Shown piece by piece: positions 1 to 8,055 of a DNA stretch of 64,000 bases. The position numbers and the translations under genes are program-made. The DNA is taken from the NCBI RefSeq assembly GCF_947497695.1, contig NZ_CANMHM010000003.1, positions 124,001-188,000 on the forward strand, read 5' to 3'. The stretch is from an uncultured Polaribacter sp. Lineage in GTDB: Bacteria > Bacteroidota > Bacteroidia > Flavobacteriales > Flavobacteriaceae. Each line of letters begins with the position of its first letter. Within the stretch, counting starts at the first letter, position 1. Under the pieces are notes generated by a model. The model had not been told where the DNA came from and did not search any database. It worked only from the letters and a program-made list of their open reading frames with translations.

Positions 1-557
1 TGCGTAAAAGTGTAGCAACTAAACAAGGAGTACCTCCATTTGCAGTTTTTCAAGATCCATCTTTAGATGATATGGCATTAAAATACCCAATAACTTTAGC
101 GGAATTATCTACAGTTCATGGAGTAGGAGAAGGGAAGTCTAGAAAGTTTGGTAAAGATTTTATCAAACTAATTTCTAATTATGTAGAAGAGAATGATATT
201 TTAAGACCAGATGATTTAATTGTAAAAAGTACAGGTACCAATTCTGGATTAAAATTGTTTATCATTCAAAATACAGATAAAAAATTACCTTTAATTGATA
301 TTGCCAAAGCAAAAGGTTTAGAAATGAGTGCTTTGATTAAAGAAATGGAAACTGTAATTTTTTCTGGTACAAAGTTAAATATCGATTATTCTTTGGATGA
401 TTTATTAGATGAAGACCAGCAAGAAGAAATTCATGATTATTTTATGGAAGCAGAAACAGATGATATTGAAGAAGCTTTAGAAGAATTTGATGGGGATTAT
501 GATGAAGAAGAATTGCGTTTAATGCGTATTAAATTTATTAATGAAGTGGCGAATTAG
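1..557 (+). CDS. recQ: RecQ family ATP-dependent DNA helicase, C-terminal fragment
   Basis: The reading frame is already open at the first bases of the window, so only the last 184 residues are seen. They begin inside an HRDC domain (about the first 65 visible residues, with VPPFAVFQDPSLDDMA and HGVGEGKSRKFG) and continue into a helical, acidic C-terminal region of the kind found after HRDC in Bacteroidota RecQ. RecQ unwinds recombination and stalled-fork DNA 3' to 5'; HRDC helps bind DNA. The helicase motor lies upstream of the window. The match to RecQ rather than another HRDC protein is by domain order and is likely but not certain. Confidence 0.85.
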   Translation, partial: RKSVATKQGVPPFAVFQDPSLDDMALKYPITLAELSTVHGVGEGKSRKFGKDFIKLISNYVEENDILRPDDLIVKSTGTNSGLKLFIIQNTDKKLPLIDIAKAKGLEMSALIKEMETVIFSGTKLNIDYSLDDLLDEDQQEEIHDYFMEAETDDIEEALEEFDGDYDEEELRLMRIKFINEVAN

Positions 558-637
558 AGTTTATACTGATATAACTAGTAGGCTACAATTTGGACTTGAT
601 TCGTTTTTGGTGTATATTTACATCAAATTATTGAATT

Positions 638-877
638 ATGTCGAGACAAAGCATATCATTTACAAAGCCAAACGATGAATGGCTGAAATCACAAGTGGAT
701 AATAGAGAATATTCAAGTAAAAGCGAATTAGTTAACGATTTGATTAGACAAGCACGAAAACAGCAAGTTGAAATTAACTGGATTCGAGCTAAAATTGAAA
801 AAGCTGAAAATAGTGGATTTACCAATGACAGTAAAGAAAGAATTTTAGCCCAATCTAAGTCTTTACTGAATGACTAA
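638..877 (+). CDS. Type II toxin-antitoxin system antitoxin, ParD/RHH-like
   Basis: This 79-residue protein starts with a short beta segment (SRQSISFTK) followed by two helices, with YSSKSELVNDLIRQA matching the helix-turn of ParD/CC2985-type ribbon-helix-helix antitoxins. The charged C-terminal half (about 45-79) would wrap the toxin. It overlaps the next gene by 8 bases, the usual layout of co-translated antitoxin and toxin. It likely represses its own promoter; a TATATTTA element about 20 bases upstream could be the -7 box. Function is by family and gene order. Confidence 0.85.
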   Translation: MSRQSISFTKPNDEWLKSQVDNREYSSKSELVNDLIRQARKQQVEINWIRAKIEKAENSGFTNDSKERILAQSKSLLND

Positions 878-1157
878 ATACAAATTGACCAACGAAGCGA
901 AAAATGACTTGATTCGTATTCATCAATATGGAGTTGAAAAATTCGGAATGACCAAAGCAGACAAATACTTTGAGTCCTTTTTTGAATATTTCGATATCAT
1001 TGCTGAACGACCTTTTTCCTTTGAAGCTGTTGATTATATAAAAAGAGGATACAGACGCTGCGTATGTGGAGTTGATAGTATTTACTTTAAACTCAATGAT
1101 AATATTGTTGAAATAATGACAATAGTTGGAAGACAAGATTTGAATGAAAAACTATAA
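870..1157 (+). CDS. Type II toxin, RelE/ParE superfamily
   Basis: This 95-residue protein has the ParE pattern: N-terminal LTNEAKNDLIRIHQYGVEKFG, two helices, then PFSFEAVDYIKRGYRRCVCGVDSIYFKLND and a C-terminal strand with VEIMTIVGRQD. ParE toxins inhibit DNA gyrase, while RelE relatives cleave mRNA. The GYRRCVCGVDSIYFKL stretch and lack of obvious RelE catalytic residues favour ParE. It follows and overlaps its antitoxin by 8 bases. The pair sits beside a dispersed repeat (1178-1306), which fits an accessory gene island. Full length, no lesion seen. Confidence 0.85.
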   Translation: MTKYKLTNEAKNDLIRIHQYGVEKFGMTKADKYFESFFEYFDIIAERPFSFEAVDYIKRGYRRCVCGVDSIYFKLNDNIVEIMTIVGRQDLNEKL

Positions 1158-1177
1158 CGAAATAAAAAAACTGTAGT

Positions 1178-1306
1178 CAACAACATATATAATTTATTGC
1201 TTTATTAGGCTCATTTGCGAAAGTTCTCACGAACTTTCTTTGTCAGTAATTATTTAGTAAATTAGTGCCTAAATTCAAGTAACAAATCATATATAACCAA
1301 GTTGTG
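1178..1306 (+). repeat. Dispersed structured repeat, copy A
   Basis: About 129 bases after the toxin gene. It shares a near-identical block (CAACATATATAATTTATTGC) and several later blocks with the copy at 2951-3076. It contains a perfect 8-bp hairpin (GAAAGTTC, loop TCAC, GAACTTTC; 1219-1238). The ends (CAACAACATATAT and ATATATAACCAAGTTG) are imperfect inverted repeats. No coding frame. Confidence 0.75.
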
Positions 1307-1340
1307 TTTAATGCGAGAAAAGACTGAACTAACAAAAAAA

Positions 1341-1375
1341 AAGACGAAAACAATTTAGTTTTCGTCTTTTTTTTT
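1341..1375. terminator. Bidirectional rho-independent terminator
   Basis: A perfect 11-bp stem (AAGACGAAAAC / GTTTTCGTCTT, loop AATTTA) is flanked by A on the left and a long T run on the right. It can stop both the toxin-antitoxin transcript on the plus strand and the lipoprotein gene on the minus strand. Confidence 0.85.
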
Positions 1376-1384
1376 AATAAATTC

Positions 1385-1831
1385 TCACTGATATTTTTCT
1401 AAAAATTTCTTCTGTCTTGCAATCATTTGTTGCCTTAATTTATCAATGTCCACAAAATTACTTCCAAAAAAATCATAATTAAAGAAATTTTTGTTGAAAA
1501 GTGAATCTTGAGAAAAAATATCTTCAAACCCTAGATTTTCGAATCCTGAATAGTTTGAGAAAAATCGTGATTTAAAAGATTGCATTAAACTATCTTTATC
1601 TGACAATGAGAGATTATCGAACTTATCATTGGAAGACCAAGAATAAATGCTATCGTATCTAATTAAATTTCCGTTTTTATCAAATTCCTTATCAACTTTC
1701 CAAGTGCCTTTAGGTTCTTCAACTATAACAGTCTTATTTTCTTCTTTTTCAGCCTTTTTGGTTTCATTTTCTTGTCCTTTACAACTAACGCTTAACAAGC
1801 CAACCATTAACAATAAAATATACTTTTTCAT
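1385..1831 (-). CDS. Hypothetical lipoprotein
   Basis: The product has a clear lipoprotein signal: KKY, a hydrophobic stretch LLLMVGLL, then the lipobox SVSC followed by KGQEN. The mature part is hydrophilic with a charged region (about 22-45), then Ser/Phe/Asn-rich sequence ending in IARQKKFLEKYQ. I do not recognise a family. A GTG lies directly before the chosen ATG; the ATG is preferred because the signal peptide then starts MKK. It lies in the accessory island between two copies of a structured repeat, next to a DUF2158-like gene on the same strand. Confidence 0.6.
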   Translation of the reverse strand: MKKYILLLMVGLLSVSCKGQENETKKAEKEENKTVIVEEPKGTWKVDKEFDKNGNLIRYDSIYSWSSNDKFDNLSLSDKDSLMQSFKSRFFSNYSGFENLGFEDIFSQDSLFNKNFFNYDFFGSNFVDIDKLRQQMIARQKKFLEKYQ

Positions 1832-1842
1832 CACTTTAGTTT

Positions 1843-2103
1843 TTAAGTTAAACTTAATTTTGGGTTTGTTATAAATGTTTTTAACAAACCACTAGTTTCT
1901 ATCATTTTAATCAATCTATTTTGGTGGAACACTTCTGATTTTCGTTTACCATTTTTATACCAAACACATTCCAAGTAATTGTCATTATCAACCAAACCGA
2001 ATATTGAATCCTTTTTTGGAACATATTGGATAACTTGCATTTTCGGAGAGGTAAGTTTTCTTTTAACTTTTACCCATTCCCCAGATTTAAACTTTCTTGG
2101 CAT
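1843..2103 (-). CDS. Small DUF2158-like protein
   Basis: This 86-residue basic protein begins MPRKFKSGEWVKVKRKLTSP and continues KMQVIQYV, then LECVWYKNGKRKSEVFHQNR. The order FxxGxxVxxK...PxMxV...CxWxxxxKxxxxxFxxxxL matches the uncharacterised DUF2158 (YodC-like) family of small beta-rich proteins, sometimes found near accessory genes. Function is unknown. It is upstream of the lipoprotein gene on the same strand with only about 10 bases between them, so the two may be co-transcribed. Family call by pattern only. Confidence 0.6.
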   Translation of the reverse strand: MPRKFKSGEWVKVKRKLTSPKMQVIQYVPKKDSIFGLVDNDNYLECVWYKNGKRKSEVFHQNRLIKMIETSGLLKTFITNPKLSLT

Positions 2104-2135
2104 AACAATAAAATTTTAAAGAATTAAACTTATTA

Positions 2136-2171
2136 TTAAGAGGATGCCGAAAAAATCAGCATCCTTCTTAA
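2136..2171 (-). terminator. Probable terminator of hsp20
   Basis: An inverted repeat (GGATGC / GCATCC with further AAG/CTT pairing) lies 29 bases downstream of the hsp20 stop codon. The following U tract on the minus strand is weak, so this may be only a transcript-end hairpin. Confidence 0.5.
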
Positions 2172-2199
2172 TATTTTACTCTAAAATTTAGTGAAACAA

Positions 2200-2676
2200 T
2201 TATGAAATATTGATGCTTCTGGCAGGCTTTTGTTTAGCCTCTTCTTTTTTTGGTAAAAGAATATTTAAAATACCATTATCATAATTTGCATTAATCTTTT
2301 CATCGTTTACACTTTCTGGTAAATTAAAGGTTCTTTTGAACGAGGAGTAACTAAACTCTCTACGAGTATAATTTTCTTCCTTATGTTCATTTTCTTCATT
2401 TGTTTCCTTAGAAATAGATAATACTTGATTATCAAGGTCAATTTGGAAATCTGATTTCTTTAGACCCGGAACTGCCATTTCAACCATAAAAGCATCAGCA
2501 GTTTCTTTAATATTTACTTTAGGCAAAGTAATTCCGGTATTAAAATTTGAAGTGAATACTGATGGTAAATCTCTATTAAAGATGTCATCTAACCAATTTG
2601 ACAAAGTTGGGAAGTTTTGATTTGAATTGCTGTTCGCTAAACTTCCATTTTTAGGAACAGTTGCTAAATTGCTCAT
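2200..2676 (-). CDS. hsp20: Hsp20/alpha-crystallin family small heat-shock protein
   Basis: The product is an ATP-independent chaperone that holds unfolding proteins in the cytoplasm. The alpha-crystallin domain spans about residues 45-145, with the A-x-x-x-n-GL signature as VEMAVPGLKKSDFQIDLD and the terminal motif GILNILLPKK. A C-terminal INI (I-x-I) tail mediates oligomer formation. I chose the ATG at 2676 (MSNLATVPKN), which is usual for this family; an in-frame ATG at 2700 would add eight residues. A sigma-54-like promoter lies at 2747-2761. Confidence 0.9.
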   Translation of the reverse strand: MSNLATVPKNGSLANSNSNQNFPTLSNWLDDIFNRDLPSVFTSNFNTGITLPKVNIKETADAFMVEMAVPGLKKSDFQIDLDNQVLSISKETNEENEHKEENYTRREFSYSSFKRTFNLPESVNDEKINANYDNGILNILLPKKEEAKQKPARSINIS

Positions 2677-2746
2677 AATTAAAAAATTTAAATTAAACAT
2701 TATTTCAAATTTGAAACCTTACAATTAAGATTTCAAAAAAAACCTT

Positions 2747-2761
2747 GCAAACAAAATGCCA
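2747..2761 (-). promoter_or_regulatory. Sigma-54-like (-24/-12) promoter of hsp20
   Basis: On the minus strand the sequence reads TGGCATTTTGTTTGC, with GG and GC separated by 10 bases, close to the sigma-54 consensus TGGCAC-N5-TTGC. It predicts a transcript start about 60 bases before the ATG. The same arrangement precedes grpE and clpB in this window. Confidence 0.6.
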
Positions 2762-2950
2762 TTATGAATAAGTGGTTATTTTAGTCAATTTTTGTACATT
2801 TAAAAATGAAATTTTGTCATGATTAAGAATAATTAACATATTTACTGCTAAATAAATGACATATTTGCATTTGAGGTTTATATCTAAAACTAGAAAATAC
2901 TTGTAAAAAATATAAACTGCCGAATTAATTTTTGGGATAAGCACTACATA

Positions 2951-3076
2951 TAACAACGTATATAATTTATTGCTGGTTCTAGACTACTTACGAAAATCTC
3001 CGCAGATTTTCTAATCGGTTTTTATTTGCTAAATTTAGTGTTTAAACCACGCAACTTTCCTTACATAACAACGTTG
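2951..3076 (+). repeat. Dispersed structured repeat, copy B
   Basis: Same orientation and block order as copy A at 1178-1306. The hairpin is again 8 bp with a 4-base loop but of different sequence (GAAAATCT, loop CCGC, AGATTTTC; 2992-3011), so stem pairing is kept while sequence changes. It fills much of the gap between hsp20 and the ZIP gene; the rest of that gap (2762-2950) shows nothing convincing. Confidence 0.75.
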
Positions 3077-3176
3077 CTAATTAGTTGTTTTTCAATAATT
3101 TAGTTGTAGTTCTGATTTTATTAAACAATATTAAGAGAAAGAATTTTAATTATCAATTTCAACAGCCAAATTACTA

Positions 3177-3854
3177 CTACAAAGTAAAAATAGTCAACAA
3201 CACACCAAAAATAATTGCAATAAACTTCTGTAAGTTAAATTTATGATTTTCAGTACTTTCAAACAATATTATTGTTGAAATATGTAGAAAAACTCCAATA
3301 ATAAAAGCTGTTATTTCAGTTGTGTAAGTTGTGAAAAAAGGAATTTTATCTCCCAGTAAAACACCTAAAGGACTCATTAATGCAAACGCAATTAAAAAAA
3401 CAGCAATTATTTTTTTAGAATAGTTAGTTTTAATTAAAAAAGTAGTTAAAACAATAGCAATTGGTATTTTATGTACAATAATTGCCCATAATAAATTGTC
3501 ATCAGCATTATGAATTGGCAATCCTTCAGAAAAAGCATGCAAACATAAACTTACAAATAACAATTTTGGAAATTTTTTTCCATCAGAATGAATGTGTATA
3601 TGCCCATGTTCTGCTCCTTTAGAAAAAGACTCTAAAACAGATTGAATAATAATACCGATTAAAATAAAGATTCCTGTTTTTTTATAGGTTGTAGTTTCAG
3701 TATAAACCTCTGGCAACAAATGTAAAATGGTAACCGATAATAAATAAGCACCACTAAAAGCCAATAATAATCGAACAATTTTATTAGAAGGTTTTATAAT
3801 AAAAACCAAAGCAGCACCAATTAAAACAGATGCTATTAAAAGGATGTAACTCAT
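3177..3854 (-). CDS. ZIP family metal transporter
   Basis: This 225-residue inner membrane protein has about seven to eight hydrophobic segments. ZIP hallmarks are visible: HLLPE (45-49), a His-rich loop EHGHIHIHS (82-90), HAFSEG (106-111) and HKIP (128-131), the last two being the metal-binding motifs of membrane helices 4 and 5. ZIP proteins import zinc or other divalent cations. The gene overlaps the upstream methyltransferase by 4 bases, so the two are translationally coupled. Substrate is not certain. Confidence 0.9.
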   Translation of the reverse strand: MSYILLIASVLIGAALVFIIKPSNKIVRLLLAFSGAYLLSVTILHLLPEVYTETTTYKKTGIFILIGIIIQSVLESFSKGAEHGHIHIHSDGKKFPKLLFVSLCLHAFSEGLPIHNADDNLLWAIIVHKIPIAIVLTTFLIKTNYSKKIIAVFLIAFALMSPLGVLLGDKIPFFTTYTTEITAFIIGVFLHISTIILFESTENHKFNLQKFIAIIFGVLLTIFTL

Positions 3855-4576
3855 TTAGCAATAATAATTAATCGATCAGAAGTTTTGGCATTATATTCAT
3901 TTAAATGATAGTTTCCAAAAACATTTGTAATTGTAAAACCAACTTTTTCAAAGAAAGTAGTCATTTTTTCTAAATCTAAATATTTTACTTGTTCTGTAAA
4001 AGTATGATTTTCTCCATCAGCAAAAAAGGAGATATGTTTAAAGATAAAACCGTTTTTAATTTCTCTTTTAATGTTAAAAGTAATATTATCAACTGTTTTG
4101 GTTTCTTTTATAACTAAATTGAGTTTTACTTTTTCTGCATTTAAAAAGTCAAATACAAAAAAACCACCTTTATTTAAACCTTGCTTAATATTATCAAGTA
4201 TTAGAATGTCTTCTTTATCATCTTCAAAATAACCAAAGCTTGTAAATAGATTAAAAACAGCATCATATTTATTGTTAAAAGTCTGTCGCATATCATGAAC
4301 TTTAAAATTTAAAGTATCATTTTCAAACTCCTTCGCAGATTTAATACTGTTTTCAGCTAAATCTCCACCTGTAACTTTGTAGCCTAAAGAATTTAAAAAT
4401 ACAGAATGACGGCCTTTTCCACAAGGTAAATCTAAAATATGCGTTGTTTTGGGCAAGTTTAAAAAAGAAGTAATATTCTTCATAAACAACTGTGCTTCAT
4501 CATCATTTCTTTCCTTATATAAAGTGTGATAATAAGAAGTATTAAACCAATCTGTAAACCAATCTTTTGTTTTCAT
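3851..4576 (-). CDS. Class I SAM-dependent methyltransferase
   Basis: A 241-residue single-domain enzyme. Motif I is ILDLPCGKG (47-55) and the acidic residue after strand 2 is D72 in VTGGDLAEN, together forming the S-adenosylmethionine site; YDAVFNLFTSFGYF is motif IV. The N-terminus WFTDWFNTSYYHTLY is a pattern frequent in this family in Flavobacteriaceae. Substrate is unknown. It is the first gene of a two-gene unit with the ZIP transporter (ATGA overlap). Confidence 0.85.
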   Translation of the reverse strand: MKTKDWFTDWFNTSYYHTLYKERNDDEAQLFMKNITSFLNLPKTTHILDLPCGKGRHSVFLNSLGYKVTGGDLAENSIKSAKEFENDTLNFKVHDMRQTFNNKYDAVFNLFTSFGYFEDDKEDILILDNIKQGLNKGGFFVFDFLNAEKVKLNLVIKETKTVDNITFNIKREIKNGFIFKHISFFADGENHTFTEQVKYLDLEKMTTFFEKVGFTITNVFGNYHLNEYNAKTSDRLIIIAK

Positions 4577-4637
4577 AAGTAAATTGAGTCGGTAAAAGTA
4601 ACTAAATATTACGTTTTTAAAAATGAATTTTTATAAA

Positions 4638-4716
4638 TATAAGTTTACAGTATTTAGTTGCAGCTTTCAATAGCAGTTTTTAGTGCTATTCTGAAAACTG
4701 CTACTGTAAACTTATA
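4638..4716. repeat. Nested inverted repeat between divergent genes
   Basis: A perfect 15-base inverted repeat (TATAAGTTTACAGTA at 4638-4652, complement at 4702-4716) encloses a second 9-base inverted repeat (AGCAGTTTT / AAAACTGCT). It sits between divergently transcribed genes. CAGT-rich sequences of the same flavour occur at 34194-34351. Confidence 0.6.
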
Positions 4717-4786
4717 AGAACTATCAACTTTAAAAATATTTAAGATAAACCTGAAACTATCAACTAAAAACTAACAACAAAAAAAC

Positions 4787-4794
4787 TACATTTG
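4787..4794 (+). promoter_or_regulatory. Bacteroidota -7 box close to the start codon
   Basis: TACATTTG matches the Bacteroidota -7 element TAnnTTTG and ends only 4 bases before the ATG at 4799, which would give a leaderless or nearly leaderless mRNA. No clear TTG -33 element is seen, so this is tentative. Confidence 0.4.
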
Positions 4795-4798
4795 CAAT

Positions 4799-5992
4799 AT
4801 GAACAGAGATTTTAAAATGACGGCAACAACACTTTTTGGTTTAGAAGGTGTTTTGGCAAAAGAGTTGAAAGAATTAGGAGCCCAAGATATAAAAGAAGGC
4901 ATTAGAATGGTTTCTTTTAGAGGTGATACTGGTTTTATGTACAAAGCAAACATTGCTTTAAGAACTGCTGTTAGAATTTTAAAGCCTATAAAAGTTTGTA
5001 AAATTTACGATGAAGAAGATTTGTATGAGGCGATTCAGAAAATAAAATGGGAAAACTATTTAGAAACTGAAGGTACTTTTGCAATAGGAGCTGTTGTAAA
5101 CTCTAAAAATTTTACATCAAACTCACATTATATTTCTTTAAAATCTAAAGATGCAATTGCAGATTATTTTAGACATAAATATAGTAAAAGACCTAATGTA
5201 GACTTAGATTATCCAGATTTAAAAGTACACATTCATATTCATAAAGAATGGTTGACTGTTTCTTTAGATTCCTCTGGAGATTCTTTACACAAAAGAGGCT
5301 ACAGAACAGCTACTAATATTGCACCAATTAACGAAGTTTTGGCTGCAGGTATGGTTTTATTATCTGGTTATACTGGTGATGAAAACTTTATAGATCCTAT
5401 GTGTGGTTCTGGTACAATTTTAATTGAAGCTGCAATGATTGCCAATCATATTCCTGCAAACATCAACAGAAAATTATTCGCTTTTGAGAATTGGAAAGAT
5501 TATGATGAAGACCTGTATTTTACCATTCAAGAATCTTTATTAAAGAAAATTAGATCTTCTCATTTTAAAATTATGGGGTTTGATAAAGCTCCTTCTGCAG
5601 TTCAAAAAGCTCAAGCAAATATAGAAAGTGCTAATTTAGACGAGTTTATTGGTGTGCATCATGTAAATTTTTTCAATTCTAAAAAAGAAGTTTTTGGTAA
5701 CACTACTATTTTGTTCAATCCTCCTTACGGAGAACGTTTAAATATTGACACAGAAGAGTTTTATAAAAAAATAGGCGATACCTTAAAACATAATTATCCA
5801 GGTTCTACTGCTTGGTTAATCACCTCAGATACAGATGCTTTAAAATGTGTAGGTTTAAGAACCTCAAAAAGAATTGCACTTAAAAACGGAGATTTAAACT
5901 GTAAGTTTGTAAAGTATGAGTTGTATGAGGGAACTCGTAAGTTTAAAGAACCTAAAGAGGATTCTGAAATTGAAAATGCTACAGAAGATTAG
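4799..5992 (+). CDS. rlmL: THUMP-domain class I RNA methyltransferase, RlmL-like
   Basis: The 397-residue protein has an N-terminal ferredoxin-like plus THUMP region (about 1-155), which binds structured RNA, and a Rossmann methyltransferase domain. The SAM motif is DPMCGSGTILIEAA (near 199) and the catalytic motif is FNPPYGERL (near 307), typical of guanine-N2 methyltransferases. It corresponds to the RlmL (YcbY N-terminal) half of E. coli RlmKL, which methylates 23S rRNA G2445; the RlmK half is absent, as usual outside gammaproteobacteria. Exact target is inferred from the family. Confidence 0.85.
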   Translation: MNRDFKMTATTLFGLEGVLAKELKELGAQDIKEGIRMVSFRGDTGFMYKANIALRTAVRILKPIKVCKIYDEEDLYEAIQKIKWENYLETEGTFAIGAVVNSKNFTSNSHYISLKSKDAIADYFRHKYSKRPNVDLDYPDLKVHIHIHKEWLTVSLDSSGDSLHKRGYRTATNIAPINEVLAAGMVLLSGYTGDENFIDPMCGSGTILIEAAMIANHIPANINRKLFAFENWKDYDEDLYFTIQESLLKKIRSSHFKIMGFDKAPSAVQKAQANIESANLDEFIGVHHVNFFNSKKEVFGNTTILFNPPYGERLNIDTEEFYKKIGDTLKHNYPGSTAWLITSDTDALKCVGLRTSKRIALKNGDLNCKFVKYELYEGTRKFKEPKEDSEIENATED

Positions 5993-6013
5993 TTGCTATA
6001 AAATTTACAGTTA

Positions 6014-6060
6014 ATTATTTTTAGTTGAAGATTATTCTATAATCTTCAACTAAAAATAAT
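6014..6060. terminator. Bidirectional terminator between convergent genes
   Basis: A perfect 22-bp stem with a 3-base loop (arms 6014-6035 and 6039-6060), A/T-rich at its base, lies between the rlmL-like gene and the M28 peptidase gene, which converge. It is directly followed by CTATT pentanucleotide repeats that run into the peptidase stop codon. Confidence 0.85.
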
Positions 6061-6070
6061 CTATTCTATT

Positions 6071-7105
6071 CTATTCTATACCCACTTTATCAACCACTAA
6101 TCTTTGTTTTCTGTTAGCAATTCCCCAAGCTGTATGAAAAATTAAACGTGTTCTTTTAGCTAATAAATCGTATTCAATTTTATCTGGTGTATCTGTTGGT
6201 TTGTGATAATCTTCATGTGTTCCGTTAAAATAAAAAATGACAGGGATATTGTGTTTTGCAAAGTTATAATGGTCTGATCTGTAGTAAAAACGATTTGGGT
6301 CGTTTATGTCATTAAATCGATAGTCTAAATTAATTTGGGTGTATTTTGCATTTATACTGTCAGATACTTGGTGTAATTGTGTACTTAATCTATCAGAACC
6401 AATTAAATATACGTAATTAGAATCTGCTTTGTGTAAATCATCAACTCTACCAATCATATCAATATTTAAATTACAAACTGTATTTGCTAATGGAAATATT
6501 GGGTTTTCTGTATAATATTTAGAACCTAACAAGCCTTTTTCTTCTCCAGTAACATGTAAAAATAAGATAGATCTTTTTGGGCCTTTACCAGCTTTTTCCG
6601 CTTTTTTAAAAGCTGCTGCAATTTCTAAAATTGCCATAGAACCAGAAGCATCATCATCTGCACCATTGTAAACTTGTCCGTTTTTAACACCTTCATGATC
6701 TAAATGTGCAGAAATTACAACAATTTCATCTGGTTTTTCAGTCCCTTTTATAAAGCCTAATACGTTTTCAGAATCTTTTAATTTACCCCTTCTAGAATTT
6801 TTATTTAAAAATTTTGCGGGTACTTTTTGATAGTAATTATCTGTACCAAAGGCAGAAGCTATATTATTATTTACATAAAAGTCTTTTAAATATTTTACAG
6901 CTTTTTTTTGTCCAGGTTCTCCTGTATTTCTTCCTTCAAAAGCATCCGAAGCAAAAATATAAACATGTTCTTTTAACTTTTTAGCGGTTATAGAGGCTGC
7001 AAATTTAGATGCAAAATCTTTTGTTAACGCTTTTTTTGAAGTCTTTTTACTAGAGCTACATGCAATAAAAAATAAGAGACCAAAAGTATAAAATAATTGT
7101 TTCAT
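6071..7105 (-). CDS. M28 family metallopeptidase (lipoprotein)
   Basis: A 344-residue secreted zinc aminopeptidase-type enzyme. The signal is MKQLFYTFGLLFFIAC with the lipobox Cys at residue 16, so it is probably anchored in the periplasm or outer membrane. The M28 metal and catalytic motifs appear in order: SAHLDHEG (His), NGADDDASG (Asp), HVTGEEKGLLGS (Glu-Glu), NIDMIGR (Asp) and HEDYHKPTDT (His). It would remove N-terminal residues from peptides. The gene follows the ABC ATPase gene by 39 bases on the same strand, but a functional link is not evident. Confidence 0.9.
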   Translation of the reverse strand: MKQLFYTFGLLFFIACSSSKKTSKKALTKDFASKFAASITAKKLKEHVYIFASDAFEGRNTGEPGQKKAVKYLKDFYVNNNIASAFGTDNYYQKVPAKFLNKNSRRGKLKDSENVLGFIKGTEKPDEIVVISAHLDHEGVKNGQVYNGADDDASGSMAILEIAAAFKKAEKAGKGPKRSILFLHVTGEEKGLLGSKYYTENPIFPLANTVCNLNIDMIGRVDDLHKADSNYVYLIGSDRLSTQLHQVSDSINAKYTQINLDYRFNDINDPNRFYYRSDHYNFAKHNIPVIFYFNGTHEDYHKPTDTPDKIEYDLLAKRTRLIFHTAWGIANRKQRLVVDKVGIE

Positions 7106-7144
7106 TAATTTTTTTAAAAATAATAATTTACTAAAGGTATAAAA

Positions 7145-7939
7145 TTAATTTTTGTTGATTACAAATTGTTGCAAGGTTTTATTAAAATTAACAAGATTTT
7201 TAGGAAATAAAATATCAAAAGCATTGTTTGCAATTAACTCAGATGGTTTTCCTGTAAAAAATGTTTTTTCAGTTAAAAGTATAATTTCATCTGCTAACTG
7301 AATTGCCAAATTAATTTCATGTGTAGAAATGATGATTGTTTTTTTAGTTTGTAACACTAATTGTTTTAACAAAGAAAATATTTTTATGGTTTGATGCATG
7401 TCTAAATGAGCAGTAGGTTCATCTAAAATAATAATTTCGGTGTCTTGTGCTAAGGCTCTTGCAATTAATACTCTTTGCAATTGGCCATCACTTAATTCGT
7501 AAAAACGTTTGTTTTTAAGATGTTTAATTTCTGTTTGTGCAATAGCAGTTTCTATTTTTTCAATGTCTTTTTTAGAGAGTGTATCTATCCAATTTGTGTA
7601 AGGTTGTCTTCCTAAGGCAATTAGCTCATAAACCGTTAATTGACTTTCTGGCAAACGTTCTGTTAAAACCAGACTTAATTGTTTAGAAAGTTGTTGTTCT
7701 GTTAATTTTTCTATTTTTTTTTGGTTGATGTAAACATTCCCTGAAATTGGTTGTTGTACTTTAGAAAGTGTTCTTAATAAAGTAGATTTTCCAATTCCGT
7801 TTTTTCCTAAAACAGTTACTAACTTTCCTTTTTCAATGTCTAAATTGATGTTTGAAGCTACAATTTTAGGTGTTTTTTTATGCTGATAACCTATAGATAG
7901 ATTTTCAGTTTTAAGGATGATATGTTTGTTTTCTTTCAC
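7145..7939 (-). CDS. ABC transporter ATP-binding protein, iron-siderophore/cobalamin type (FecE/BtuD-like)
   Basis: The 264-residue cytoplasmic ATPase carries Walker A GKNGIGKS (45-52), the signature LSDGQ (149-153), Walker B EIIILDEPTAHLD (168-180) and the H-loop STHE. The pattern is that of FecE/FhuC/BtuD partners of FecCD permeases. The permease gene lies just upstream on the same strand (116-base gap with short CACAGAG repeats). The substrate could be a siderophore, haem or cobalamin; the cobalamin locus at 23-26 kb lacks its own permease and ATPase, which makes a link possible. Confidence 0.88.
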   Translation of the reverse strand: MKENKHIILKTENLSIGYQHKKTPKIVASNINLDIEKGKLVTVLGKNGIGKSTLLRTLSKVQQPISGNVYINQKKIEKLTEQQLSKQLSLVLTERLPESQLTVYELIALGRQPYTNWIDTLSKKDIEKIETAIAQTEIKHLKNKRFYELSDGQLQRVLIARALAQDTEIIILDEPTAHLDMHQTIKIFSLLKQLVLQTKKTIIISTHEINLAIQLADEIILLTEKTFFTGKPSELIANNAFDILFPKNLVNFNKTLQQFVINKN

Positions 7940-8055
7940 AGAGCTTCACAGAGTTTGTTCACAGAGTTTCACAGATAATATTTAATTATATTAGTTTTAA
8001 AGTTTTCACTCTAAAACTATGTTTTCTATGTTTCTATGGGGGCATTTTTTTCATT

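Noticed and set aside
2762-2956. 64-residue frame on the minus strand
   Set aside because: Composition is A/T-driven, it has no family resemblance, and it runs towards a dispersed repeat and across the hsp20 promoter region.
7937-7975. Tandem repeat of CACAGAGTTT
   Set aside because: Short and degenerate; such words are common in flavobacterial spacers. It is too weak to call a regulatory site between the ABC genes.
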